Shown here: in pieces, positions 8,956-17,382 of the stretch
Numbering within the stretch: position 1 is the first letter of the stretch
How the letters are laid out: each line of letters begins with the position of its first letter
NCBI RefSeq assembly: GCF_023206395.1
Contig: NZ_CP066150.1
Coordinates: 372,001 to 436,000 of the forward strand
From: Vibrio sp. ED004
Lineage (GTDB): Bacteria; Pseudomonadota; Gammaproteobacteria; Enterobacterales; Vibrionaceae
DNA length: 64,000 nt
Direction of reading: 5' to 3'
Program-made: the position numbers and the translations under genes
The notes under the pieces: model-generated
The model's input: only the letters and a program-made list of their open reading frames with translations
Told to the model about the DNA's origin: nothing
The model's database searches: none

Positions 8956-9531
8956 TTATTCGCTGTCGTCACTTGGCTGCTCAGTGTTCAAGTATCGAAT
9001 CAACTTGGCTGGCGTTCCACCGTATAGACAGTTTGGCGGTACGTCGCTGTTGACCACAGAGTTAGCCGCGATCACTGAACGAGCACCAATCGTGACATCT
9101 TGGTTGATGACTGAGTTTCCGCCAATCCATACATCGTCTTCAACGATAATTGGAAAGCAGAAGGTTTCCCATTTACGACGACTTAGATGGTCTAGAGAGT
9201 GAGAAGCGGTGTAAAACTGAACGCTTGGCCCCACTAGAACATTGTTACCAATCTTGATGTTTGCACCATCAAGCATCACCACGTTCATATTGATGAAGGT
9301 ATCGTCACCGATCTCGATGGTTTTACCAAACTCACAATGGAAAGGAGGACGCACAACACTGCTGCCGATTTTGCCAAATAGATTTGCTTGAAGGTTCGGC
9401 TGTTGAGCGTCGTCGGAACATTGATTGAAATCTGTCAGAGCTTTACTTGCATGAGTGCGCATTTGGTCAATCTCATGATCGGCACCGTCAAAAACTTCGC
9501 CAGACAGCATTTTTTCGAGTTCTGTTTTCAT
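8956..9531 (-). CDS. maa: Maltose O-acetyltransferase (left-handed beta-helix acetyltransferase)
   Basis: Cytoplasmic CoA-dependent sugar acetyltransferase of the Maa/LacA family, 191 residues. The N-terminal Mac domain (KTELEKMLSGEVFDGADHEI) precedes hexapeptide repeats that form a beta-helix. The catalytic His lies in YTASHSLD, and VWIGGNSVI and the YGGTPAKLI end are conserved. Family enzymes acetylate glucose, maltose or galactosides; the natural substrate is unclear. A paralogue is encoded at 47874-48434. Single gene between a bidirectional hairpin and the add terminator. Confidence 0.9.
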   Translation of the reverse strand: MKTELEKMLSGEVFDGADHEIDQMRTHASKALTDFNQCSDDAQQPNLQANLFGKIGSSVVRPPFHCEFGKTIEIGDDTFINMNVVMLDGANIKIGNNVLVGPSVQFYTASHSLDHLSRRKWETFCFPIIVEDDVWIGGNSVINQDVTIGARSVIAANSVVNSDVPPNCLYGGTPAKLIRYLNTEQPSDDSE

Positions 9532-9583
9532 TGTTTATTTCTTCCGAATCAATATCGGTATTAGCATACGGATATACAGACAT

Positions 9584-9613
9584 AAAAAAAGAGAAAAGCC
9601 TCAGCCTTTCTCT
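9584..9613 (-). terminator. Terminator of add
   Basis: Stem AGAGAAAGGC / GCTTTTCTCT on the minus strand with TGAG loop and a following T run, located about 70 bases after the add stop codon. Confidence 0.8.
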
Positions 9614-9684
9614 TCCTATTTTGTGCCTTTAATCACTAATGCTAAGCGAGCCCTGCTATTCAGAAAAAGGCGCGCTTTGCCAAA

Positions 9685-10683
9685 TTAGATTTGCTCAACG
9701 AAACCCATTAGGTGCTGTTTCACTTCATCTGAAGCAAAAGCGCTCTCTACAGAGTACTTGTAGATTTCAGCGTAATCTTCTTTTGTTAAGCCGAATGTTT
9801 CACACACACGCTTCACTTCGTTAGTCATGGTTGTGTTCGACACAGTACGGTTGTCTGTGTTGATCGTTACAACGATGCCGTCTTTTTTGAATTCAGCAAT
9901 TGGGTGGTCGCTGAATTGGTGAATACATTTAGTTTGAACGTTACTTGTTGGGCAAGTCTCAAGTGCAACTTGCTTCTCTTTAACGATGTTGTACGCATCT
10001 TCGTTGCCTTGGATGTGAACACCGTGACCGATACGCTCAGCGTCTAGCATAGTGACTGCATCGTAAACGTTCTGACCATGCCATTGCTCACCAGCGTGAA
10101 CTGTCACTCGGTAGCCTTGTTCGATAGCGTATTGCGTGTATTCAGGGAATTCAGCGCAGAAACCTGGCTTCTCACCACCTGCGATATCAAACGCAACAAC
10201 ACCCTTACCAAGGTACGGTTTGCCTGCGTCGATTACGTCTTTGATAGAGTCTTTAGGGAACATACGCAGTACAGACATGATGTAGTTGCCCTTGATGTCG
10301 TATTTCTCTTCAGCACGCTTCATGCCTTTTACTGCGCTTGCAATGATCGTATCAAGAGACAGACCTTTGTTTACGTGCAGGATTGGCGCAAAGCGAACTT
10401 CTAGGTACTTAACGTTTTCTAGTGCTGCGTCTTCGTAAAGCTCAAAAGAGATACGTTCAATTGCTTCTTCAGTCTGCATTACTTGCAGTGGCAGGCTGAA
10501 ACAAGCTAGGTATTCGTCTAGGTTTTTGCAATCTTCTGGCACAGTTAGAGATTGAACAACCGCATCGCGATCTTCAGGTAGTTCGATATTGTACTGTTTT
10601 GCTAGGTCAATAATCGTATCTGGGCGAACACTTCCGTCTAGGTGGCAGTGTAAATCAATCTTTGGTAGTGCTAGAAAATCCAT
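9685..10683 (-). CDS. add: Adenosine deaminase
   Basis: Cytoplasmic zinc enzyme that deaminates adenosine and deoxyadenosine to inosine forms in purine salvage. Length (332) is normal. Zinc ligands H12 and H14 lie in [10 protein letters not shown], the third His and catalytic Glu in VTVHAGE, then IGHGVH and CPTSN. The final metal Asp is in [10 protein letters not shown]; this variant of the usual TDDP motif is typical of Vibrio and Firmicute forms. Divergent from a LysR gene, with 120 bases between, so that LysR is a likely regulator. Confidence 0.95.
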   Translation of the reverse strand: MDFLALPKIDLHCHLDGSVRPDTIIDLAKQYNIELPEDRDAVVQSLTVPEDCKNLDEYLACFSLPLQVMQTEEAIERISFELYEDAALENVKYLEVRFAPILHVNKGLSLDTIIASAVKGMKRAEEKYDIKGNYIMSVLRMFPKDSIKDVIDAGKPYLGKGVVAFDIAGGEKPGFCAEFPEYTQYAIEQGYRVTVHAGEQWHGQNVYDAVTMLDAERIGHGVHIQGNEDAYNIVKEKQVALETCPTSNVQTKCIHQFSDHPIAEFKKDGIVVTINTDNRTVSNTTMTNEVKRVCETFGLTKEDYAEIYKYSVESAFASDEVKQHLMGFVEQI

Positions 10684-10803
10684 GAGTATTCCTTAATTCT
10701 ATTATTCTTTGAGCGTGTTAACTCACATGCGCTAAATTTACCAAGACCATGATATGATTTAAAGTGACAATTAATCATCATTAACCTGAATTTAGGGAAT
10801 ATC

Positions 10804-11739
10804 ATGGTAGATGTTAAAAGCTTACTTAAATGCGATATGAATTTGCTGCTTTGCTTACACGTTCTGATCGAAGAACGCAGTGTGAGTAAAACGGCAGAGC
10901 GACTCTTCTTGAGCCAGTCTGCGGTAAGTAAACAGCTCACCAAGCTCAGAGCGTTGTTTGATGATCCGCTGTTTGAGCGCGAATCCAAAGGGCTATTCCC
11001 AACCCCTAAAGCACTCGCATTAGCGCCTAAGATCCACCAAATCTTGCTGCAGATCGAAAAGCTGACCGTTCCCGAGGTTTTCGACCCTAAAGACAGTGAA
11101 CGTACCTTCACTATAGACCTTGTCGAAACTGCCTACACGGCGATTTATCCGCATTTTATGCCGACAGCGCTTGCTGATGCACCGCACATTACCATCAACA
11201 GTTCAACGTGGAGCAGCGACAGCTTTAAACGTTTATTAAAGCGCGAAGTAGATTTTGGCATTGGTATTTTCGAATTGGATGAACGTGCCTCTACCCACGT
11301 GCAATGTATCCCTGATGAGTTGGATTACGTTGAGCTGTGCTTGGATTATTCTGTGTGCTTGATGCGTAATGACCATCCAGCCTTGCAAGAAGAGTGGAAC
11401 CTCGACACCTTTCTAAAATATAGACACATACAATTGGTGACGGGCGGAGCAGGCGACTGGCTATTGATGGAAGTATTGAATTCCAAGCAGCTTGAAATCA
11501 ACAAAGCCGCTAACGTGTCTGACATCACCAGTGCCATCAAGCTGTGTAAGCAGAGCGATCTGTTGATGTGTTATCCGTATAACTCGGTACGCGATTACAT
11601 TGATAGCGGCGAGTTGGTGATGAAGCCCGTTCCGGTCGATTTGGTGCCAGGAGGCTTGTTCTTGCTGTGGCACAAGTATTTCGATTCAGAGCCGAGCCAC
11701 AAATGGTTGCGTGACCTGATCATCGAACAGACTCGATAG
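10804..11739 (+). CDS. LysR-family transcriptional regulator next to add
   Basis: A 311-residue regulator. The N-terminal winged helix (about residues 8-68) includes SVSKTAERLFLSQSAVSKQLTKLR, followed by a periplasmic-binding-like effector domain (about 95-300). AGGGA precedes the ATG. It faces away from add across a short shared spacer, the common arrangement in which LysR controls its divergent neighbour; a role in adenosine or purine response is inference only. The next gene, for glutathione synthetase, follows after 136 bases on the same strand. Confidence 0.88.
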   Translation: MVDVKSLLKCDMNLLLCLHVLIEERSVSKTAERLFLSQSAVSKQLTKLRALFDDPLFERESKGLFPTPKALALAPKIHQILLQIEKLTVPEVFDPKDSERTFTIDLVETAYTAIYPHFMPTALADAPHITINSSTWSSDSFKRLLKREVDFGIGIFELDERASTHVQCIPDELDYVELCLDYSVCLMRNDHPALQEEWNLDTFLKYRHIQLVTGGAGDWLLMEVLNSKQLEINKAANVSDITSAIKLCKQSDLLMCYPYNSVRDYIDSGELVMKPVPVDLVPGGLFLLWHKYFDSEPSHKWLRDLIIEQTR

Positions 11740-11875
11740 CTGAGATGTTTCAGCTATATAAGTCCTTGAAATAAAGAATAAATGTAATTATTTGATAAAA
11801 AGTTTCACTTTATTTCGTCTTTTGGGATTAAGCTTCGTCTTATTCTGGGTGCTATTTTTATTTGTAAGATGAGAT

Positions 11876-13327
11876 ATGACAATTCCACCGTTATCACAAC
11901 AGATTATTGAAGATGCCTGTGAGTGGGCGATCATGCACGGCGTTGCGTTCCGCCAGTCAGATAATACCGCTAGGCATTGTCCTTTCAGTATTGCGCCAAT
12001 GACAATGGAACGCGAGGTTTATGAACACTTGCGCCGAGTGACTCCGCTTATCACTAAGCTGATCAGCAACGTGTCGGAAGACCATGATTTTCTGCAGTCC
12101 TCATTGAGTGATATGGCGCAAGCCGATCCATTTTTCGGTCGCTTGATGGCACTTCATCAACAAGCTCATGGCAGGGCAGATGAACGTTTGAATCCAGCTC
12201 GTCAGCCATTGCTATTGATGCGAACCGATTTTATGGACGATCGCCAACATGGCGCAAAAGTCATTGAATTCAATGGTATTGCAGCAGGTATGGCGCCTTT
12301 TGGCCAACGAGCAACAGAATTTCACTCGTACATGCAAAACCAATGGCCAGAAACGTACAAGAACTGGCTGGAAGACCCGTCGGCAACACCTGCAGGGAAC
12401 CAAGGTTTAACCCAACTAGCTTATGGTATTGCAACGGCCGCAAAGCAAGTTAAAGCGGACTTCAATGAGCAAGGCAAACCGGTTTTCTTGATGGTGGTAC
12501 AGAAGAACGAAGACAACGTGTATGACCAACATCTACTTGAAGTCGAGCTACAAAAGCAGGGTGTTCGCACGGTTCGTCGTACTTTTGAACAATTGAGCTC
12601 TCAGCTTTCAACGGGCGATAACCAACGCCTATTGCTGCAAGATATCGGCGCAGTCGATGTTGTGTATCTAAGAGCGGGTTATCAGTATTCAGACTACTGG
12701 GCGCCCGAGCTTAATGAATCCGTTTGCTGTCATACGCTAAGTCAGACGCGTTTGTTCATCGAACAACACCATGTCTCTGTGAATGCCACCTTCAGCCAAC
12801 AGTTAGCAACCAGTAAAACCATGCAAATGCTTCTGACCATGATGTCTGCATCAGAATACGCCCGTTGGGGTTTAACGCTAGAAGAAGCGGAATTGGTGAA
12901 AAGTGTTTTAGCCGATATGAAGCCAATCACCAGTGAGTCGATTGAATGGTTCAATACGCAAGCGAACAAGCATGAGTGGGTGCTGAAAAACCAAGGTGAG
13001 GGCGGTGGCCACTGTGTATTCGGTGACGATATCAGCGAGCAATTGAGCCAACTTAAGCCAGAAGAGTACGATGCATGGGCTCTCATGCAGCGCTTGTACC
13101 CACATGAACGTGACGTGCCGACTATTGCAGTGCGTGATACTCAGCAAACACTCGTAACAGACTTAGTCAGCGAAGTCGGCCTATTCACCGCTTACTACCA
13201 AGGGAAGCCAGTGACCGAACTGGAAGGCTACGCGGGTTACTTGATCCGCAGTAAGCCAGCCAGCGAAAACGAAGGCGGAATCCACAGCGGAAAGGGTATT
13301 CTAGATTCGTTGGTGTTAATTGATTAA
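11876..13327 (+). CDS. Eukaryotic-type glutathione synthetase (GSS family)
   Basis: ATP-grasp ligase expected to join gamma-glutamylcysteine and glycine to make glutathione. It is not like bacterial GshB. The 483-residue sequence has the layout of eukaryotic GSS: RTDFM (116-120), EFN at 131-133 matching the Mg ligands of QIEIN in the human enzyme, a glycine-rich lid K371-C380 (KNQGEGGGHC, human KPQREGGGNN), and the end IRSKPASENEGGIHSG matching the substrate-binding RTK...GGVAAG region. Catalytic positions appear kept. The GAT-GAG upstream gives a weak ribosome site. It is single-gene, followed by a strong terminator. Probably acquired by transfer in the distant past. A related amide ligase with another substrate is possible. 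Confidence 0.82.
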   Translation: MTIPPLSQQIIEDACEWAIMHGVAFRQSDNTARHCPFSIAPMTMEREVYEHLRRVTPLITKLISNVSEDHDFLQSSLSDMAQADPFFGRLMALHQQAHGRADERLNPARQPLLLMRTDFMDDRQHGAKVIEFNGIAAGMAPFGQRATEFHSYMQNQWPETYKNWLEDPSATPAGNQGLTQLAYGIATAAKQVKADFNEQGKPVFLMVVQKNEDNVYDQHLLEVELQKQGVRTVRRTFEQLSSQLSTGDNQRLLLQDIGAVDVVYLRAGYQYSDYWAPELNESVCCHTLSQTRLFIEQHHVSVNATFSQQLATSKTMQMLLTMMSASEYARWGLTLEEAELVKSVLADMKPITSESIEWFNTQANKHEWVLKNQGEGGGHCVFGDDISEQLSQLKPEEYDAWALMQRLYPHERDVPTIAVRDTQQTLVTDLVSEVGLFTAYYQGKPVTELEGYAGYLIRSKPASENEGGIHSGKGILDSLVLID

Positions 13328-13343
13328 CTTAATATCTCTAAAT

Positions 13344-13374
13344 AAAAACCAGAACCCAAGTTCTGGTTTTTTTG
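13344..13374 (+). terminator. Terminator after the glutathione synthetase gene
   Basis: Stem AAAACCAGAAC / GTTCTGGTTTT with CCAA loop and a seven-base T run. Confidence 0.9.
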
Positions 13375-13415
13375 TATCTGAGCTAAGTGAAATCAAAGAG
13401 TTTGGATTACAACAA

Positions 13416-14189
13416 TCACGCTCCCTGCTTGTTAAAAGCCAGTGGTGTTTGTCCGGTTTGTTGTTTGAAAAAGGCAATAAACGCGCTGTTGGATGAAAAC
13501 TCTAACAGATGCGCCACATCTCCGACTTGTCGGTTTTCTGATAGCAGTTCAATTACTTTAAATAAGCGCCACTGTTGTCGCCATTCTTGATAGGTCATGC
13601 CTGTTTCGGCTTTGAATAATCGGGTAATCGTTTTGGTGCTTGCGCCAACTGAGTTCGCTAATGTCGATAATGCAGGGGCAAGAAAGGAAGTAGTTCGAAC
13701 TTGCTTACAAAAGCCTTTAAAGCGGCGATCTGTGGGTAGCGGCAAGATAAATGAATGCTGATTGGCGTTGTAAAACTCTTCCCAGAATAGGTTGGCAGTG
13801 TTGGTGGTTTGCTCCGGTGTAATGTTCCAATCCCAAAAGGCCATCTTATTGATCAGCGCCTTCAAAAGCTCGTTCACTTCCACAATCTCAATGGCCTCCG
13901 GGCAGGAGTAAATACTGCTATCGAAATAGAGCGAGCGATAGGCAACCACATTAGTCATCTGGGCTCGATGCTTGGTATAGGGCGGGATCCACACGGCTTT
14001 GGTCGGCGGTAAAATGCAAAGGGCGTTTTCTAAGGTCAAGTTGATGCAGCCTTGCGGAGCATATAGAAGTTGCCCCTTAACGTGATGATGTATGCCCGAG
14101 TCATGTTTGCCTAGTTCTGCGGCAATGCCAATGACAGGCGCGGGTAAGCTGTCTGCATCAAACTCAATGGTCTCACTAATTAATGCCAT
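13416..14189 (-). CDS. AraC-family regulator with cupin N-terminus
   Basis: Transcription factor with an N-terminal cupin-like sensor (HDSGIHHHVKGQLLYAPQG, WIPPYTKHRA) and a C-terminal AraC helix-turn-helix domain (SVGASTKTITRLFKAETGMTYQEW). The ATG at 14189 gives 257 residues; an upstream in-frame ATG at 14270 would overlap most of the divergent promoter, so I prefer 14189. It is divergent from an MFS transporter with 94 bases between them. This AraC-MFS pairing is common for drug or metabolite exporters, with the AraC protein controlling the transporter. Confidence 0.85.
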   Translation of the reverse strand: MALISETIEFDADSLPAPVIGIAAELGKHDSGIHHHVKGQLLYAPQGCINLTLENALCILPPTKAVWIPPYTKHRAQMTNVVAYRSLYFDSSIYSCPEAIEIVEVNELLKALINKMAFWDWNITPEQTTNTANLFWEEFYNANQHSFILPLPTDRRFKGFCKQVRTTSFLAPALSTLANSVGASTKTITRLFKAETGMTYQEWRQQWRLFKVIELLSENRQVGDVAHLLEFSSNSAFIAFFKQQTGQTPLAFNKQGA

Positions 14190-14283
14190 TTGTCCCAATC
14201 TTGTTGTTTTTGGTTTTAATGTTGTTAACGAGCCAAGGTTAGTTTCCTCTAGACTTCGCGTCAAGTTCACTGGTCTTGGAAAA

Positions 14284-15408
14284 ATGATGAAAACAAAACC
14301 TTCTTTATGGCAAATAGTGCTGTTGTTGATGTTCCCTCAAATCGCAGAAACCATCTATAGCCCGACTCTGGATTCAATATCGAAATCCTTTGATGTCAGT
14401 TACACACAAGCCGCTCAAACCCTATCGATTTACTTCTCTGCATTTGCGGTGGGTGTAGTGGTATGGGGCGTGCTAGCGGATAAATGGGGACGTCGTCCCA
14501 CCATGTTATTGGGGATGGGGCTATTCGCCTGTTCTGCACTTATTGCCATGCAAACCGACAGTTTTGCGTGGTTGATGATAGCAAGAGCGATGGGGGCTTT
14601 CGGACTTGCAGTTGGCTCTGTCGTCACTCAAACCATGCTTCGAGATGCTTTTAGTGGAACAGAGCTAGCCAAGGTATTTGGTTACATGGGCATGGGGTTG
14701 TCGATTAGCCCAATCATCGGGTTGCTACTGGGTGGCCAATTAAGCCAAGCAGGCGGGCATCAATATGTGTTTACTGCCTTGTTAATCATGGTGTTGGCGC
14801 TGCTAATACACAGTTTGTGGTCTTTGCCGGAAACGCAGAAATCTAAGCAGCCGTTACAATTAAAATCACTCAGTCTTCATATGATCAAAGACGGTGGTAT
14901 TTGGATGTCGGCACTGCTTGTTGCGTCATTCAATATTGCGCTGTTTTCGTATTACCAACTGGGTTCATTCACGTTCTTACAGCTTGGATTCAGCATCGAA
15001 CAGTTTGGCTATAGTGGTGTCGTGCTTGGGTTCGGAACCTTGTTGGGAAGTTTGCTTAACAAAGCGCTCTTGAAGCGACAAGTATCATCAATCTCTTTGA
15101 TTTGCTTAGCGGCAGGGCTCCAAACATTAGGTGCGGTGGGTGTGTATTTCTCACAACACACGATCTGGTTCTTGCTTCCGATGATGTTGGTGGTTATGGC
15201 GTTTGGAATCGCGATCCCTAATGTATTGAGCCGTGCGTTGGTGCGCTATCAATCTCAAGCAGGAAGTGCAGGCGCACTGTTTGGTTTGATGTATTACACC
15301 TTGATTGGTTCAGGGCTCGCTTTAGCAGGTATGCTCCAAGATCTAGGCGTGGTGTTAGTACTTTGTGGCGCGTTATCTGTGTTGGTGACGATACGCAGTC
15401 GACTCTAG
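14284..15408 (+). CDS. MFS transporter, Bcr/CflA-like drug efflux group
   Basis: Inner-membrane proton antiporter-type permease of about 374 residues with twelve predicted hydrophobic segments. The loop after segment two reads GVLADKWGRRPTML, the MFS motif A, and segment five has the GLSISPIIGLLLGG motif C typical of 12-TM drug exporters. Two adjacent ATGs (14284, 14287) can start it; longer upstream reading would run into the divergent AraC promoter. Likely regulated by the AraC protein next door. Substrate unknown. Confidence 0.87.
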   Translation: MMKTKPSLWQIVLLLMFPQIAETIYSPTLDSISKSFDVSYTQAAQTLSIYFSAFAVGVVVWGVLADKWGRRPTMLLGMGLFACSALIAMQTDSFAWLMIARAMGAFGLAVGSVVTQTMLRDAFSGTELAKVFGYMGMGLSISPIIGLLLGGQLSQAGGHQYVFTALLIMVLALLIHSLWSLPETQKSKQPLQLKSLSLHMIKDGGIWMSALLVASFNIALFSYYQLGSFTFLQLGFSIEQFGYSGVVLGFGTLLGSLLNKALLKRQVSSISLICLAAGLQTLGAVGVYFSQHTIWFLLPMMLVVMAFGIAIPNVLSRALVRYQSQAGSAGALFGLMYYTLIGSGLALAGMLQDLGVVLVLCGALSVLVTIRSRL

Positions 15409-15439
15409 CCTAAACGGTAAACCGCTCATCTATATCGAT

Positions 15440-15473
15440 AAATTCCGCATTCTATTGACTGCGGAATTTTTCA
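15440..15473 (+). terminator. Terminator after the MFS gene
   Basis: Stem AAATTCCGCA / TGCGGAATTT interrupted by a short mismatch at the loop base, followed by a T run. Confidence 0.8.
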
Positions 15474-15498
15474 TTTTATTGATTCGTAAATTAGGATG

Positions 15499-15552
15499 TT
15501 GACATGGGTAGAGTGATCGTTCTACCCTGTAAGTAGAACAATCATTCTACCC
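15499..15552 (+). promoter_or_regulatory. Promoter with twin TetR-type operators
   Basis: A TTGACA -35 box at 15499-15504 is followed by two related palindromes. The first (15506-15527) has arms GGGTAGA / TCTACCC around an 8-base centre. The second (15533-15550) has arms GTAGAA / TTCTAC around a 6-base centre. Both share GTAGA...ATC.TTCTACCC. Their place across the -35/-10 spacer and just downstream fits repression by the TetR protein encoded 25 bases further on. Confidence 0.75.
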
Positions 15553-15576
15553 TTTGTCGGGTATTGAGAGAGCACT

Positions 15577-16095
15577 ATGTTGAGAGAACAGATTGCAGCA
15601 AGCCTTGAAGTAGCGTTCAGCCAACAAGGTTTTGCTGAGCCGAGCGTTGCACAGCTGAAAACCGCGTGCGGTGTGAGCCTAAGAACCCTGTATAAACACT
15701 TCCCTTCAAAAGAAGCGATGATTGTTGGTGCGTTGGAATACCGACACCAACGCTATCTCGATTTCTTACTGGAGGCGTCACCAGAGGCTGGATTGGAATC
15801 TGTCACTCATATTTTCAACAAGCTCCAACAATGGTTAGAAGAGTATGCGCCGCATGGGTGCATGTCGATGAATGCGATTGCTGCGTTCCCGGATAATGAG
15901 CTTATCAACCAAGCGGTTACGCAGCATAAAGAACAAGTTCGTTTGCTTATAGGCAAGCAGAGCCTGCGAGATGATCTCGCGACACCACTGTTTTTACTTC
16001 ATGAAGGCGTATCAAGCGCGTGGCCAGTATTAGGCGAAGAAGCGGTGGTATCAGCACAGAATATGGTTACAAAATTACTCGAGGAAACACGATGA
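15577..16095 (+). CDS. TetR-family repressor
   Basis: A 172-residue repressor with an N-terminal helix-turn-helix (about residues 20-50: PSVAQLKTACGVSLRTLYKHFPSKEAM) and an all-helical ligand domain. It is the first gene of a two-gene operon: its TGA overlaps the ATG of the oxidoreductase gene (ATGA). Twin palindromes in its promoter suggest tight autoregulation, so the inducer is probably a substrate of the oxidoreductase or a toxic electrophile. This is inference from gene order. Confidence 0.9.
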   Translation: MLREQIAASLEVAFSQQGFAEPSVAQLKTACGVSLRTLYKHFPSKEAMIVGALEYRHQRYLDFLLEASPEAGLESVTHIFNKLQQWLEEYAPHGCMSMNAIAAFPDNELINQAVTQHKEQVRLLIGKQSLRDDLATPLFLLHEGVSSAWPVLGEEAVVSAQNMVTKLLEETR

Positions 16096-17147
16096 AATTC
16101 GAACTACCGAAAACAATGAAAGGCGTAGAGATGTTGGGTCACGGCGGAGCAGAAATGCTTGGCTACCGCGAAGATATCGCTGTACCTCAAATCGAACCTA
16201 ATGAAGTGCTGATCAAAGTGATGGCAGCTGGCGTTAACAATACCGATATCAACACACGAATCGGCTGGTACTCAAAAAGCGACGATTCAGACGACGCAAG
16301 CTGGTCGGGTGAAGCGCTAAAGTTCCCTCGAATCCAAGGTGCTGACGTGTGTGGTTTTATCGTAGCGGTCGGTGATGAAGTCTCTGATGATCGTATTGGT
16401 GAGCGTGTTCTTATCGAACCTTGTTTAACCGAAGTGTACGGACGAGATCTACCACAGCCATGGTATTTCGGTTCTGAGTGCGATGGTGGTTTTGCTGAAT
16501 ACACAAAAGTCGCAGCGAAGCACGCTTATGCGGTGAACAGCTCTATGTCGGATGTTGAGCTAGCGTCTTTCCCATGTTCTTACTCGACGGCAGAGAACAT
16601 GCTGACTCGCGCGAATGTGGTTGAAGGTGATCGCGTGCTTATCTCTGGCGCATCGGGCGGTGTGGGTTCGGCAGCGATTCAATTGGCGAAAGCGCGCGGT
16701 GCCTACGTGATTGCAATTACCAGCCCAAGCAAGAATGAACAGTTACTTGAATTAGGTGCTGATGAAGTGGTTGCTCGTGATGCTGATTTGGTGGAAGCAT
16801 TAGGTGTAAACAGTGTGCATGTGGTTATCGATTTGGTTGCCGGTGACAAGTGGCCAGAGTTTCTTGACGTTCTAAAACCGCATGGTCGTTATGCTGTATC
16901 AGGGGCGATTGGTGGTGCGATGGTCGAGCTTGATGTTCGTACTCTGTACCTGAAAGACCTTAGCTTTTTCGGCTGCACGGTTTTAGAACCGCAAGTATTC
17001 CAAAACCTGGTTAATCGTATTGAGAAACAGCAGATCGGCGCAATTGTCGCGGAGTCTTTCCCATTGGCTGATATCCATACTGCACAAGACGAGTTCTTGA
17101 AGAAAAAACACGTAGGCAAGATCGTATTAGAAGTGGCTGAGCGCTAG
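16092..17147 (+). CDS. Zinc-free MDR-superfamily NAD(P)H oxidoreductase
   Basis: Medium-chain dehydrogenase/reductase of 351 residues, resembling quinone oxidoreductases and alcohol dehydrogenase-like proteins. The GroES-like N-domain covers about 1-150. The Rossmann domain has the nucleotide motif SGASGGVGSAAIQLA near residue 175. The zinc-ligand cysteine cluster of true alcohol dehydrogenases is absent. The start at 16092 has GAGGA upstream and overlaps the stop of the TetR gene, so translation is likely coupled. The TetR gene probably controls it. Substrate unknown; reduction of quinones or reactive aldehydes/enones is possible. Confidence 0.85.
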   Translation: MKFELPKTMKGVEMLGHGGAEMLGYREDIAVPQIEPNEVLIKVMAAGVNNTDINTRIGWYSKSDDSDDASWSGEALKFPRIQGADVCGFIVAVGDEVSDDRIGERVLIEPCLTEVYGRDLPQPWYFGSECDGGFAEYTKVAAKHAYAVNSSMSDVELASFPCSYSTAENMLTRANVVEGDRVLISGASGGVGSAAIQLAKARGAYVIAITSPSKNEQLLELGADEVVARDADLVEALGVNSVHVVIDLVAGDKWPEFLDVLKPHGRYAVSGAIGGAMVELDVRTLYLKDLSFFGCTVLEPQVFQNLVNRIEKQQIGAIVAESFPLADIHTAQDEFLKKKHVGKIVLEVAER

Positions 17148-17178
17148 TTTTAGTCAGTTTCACGATTTAGATTGATGG

Positions 17179-17214
17179 AAGAGCGAGAAAGCTTTATTTG
17201 CTCGCTCTTTTTGT
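17179..17214 (+). terminator. Terminator of the TetR-oxidoreductase operon
   Basis: Stem AGAGCGAG / CTCGCTCT with T run, about 32 bases after the stop codon. Confidence 0.85.
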
Positions 17215-17382
17215 TTCTGGCGAATGCTTGGGGCTTGGTCTAACAAATCGTTGAGTAACAGATCCTATACAGCTGAAAGATTAATGATTCATTTATCACT
17301 GTATGGTTTATGAGTTGCCTGTGCGATAATCACCGCCGTTATATATCCCGATTTATGTTGTATTCATCTAGGAGCCGTATTG

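Noticed and set aside
11876..13327. Glutathionylspermidine synthase or GshB
   Set aside because: Motif order (RTDFM, EFN, KNQGEGGG, C-terminal GG loop) fits the eukaryotic GSS family; GshB-type motifs are not found.
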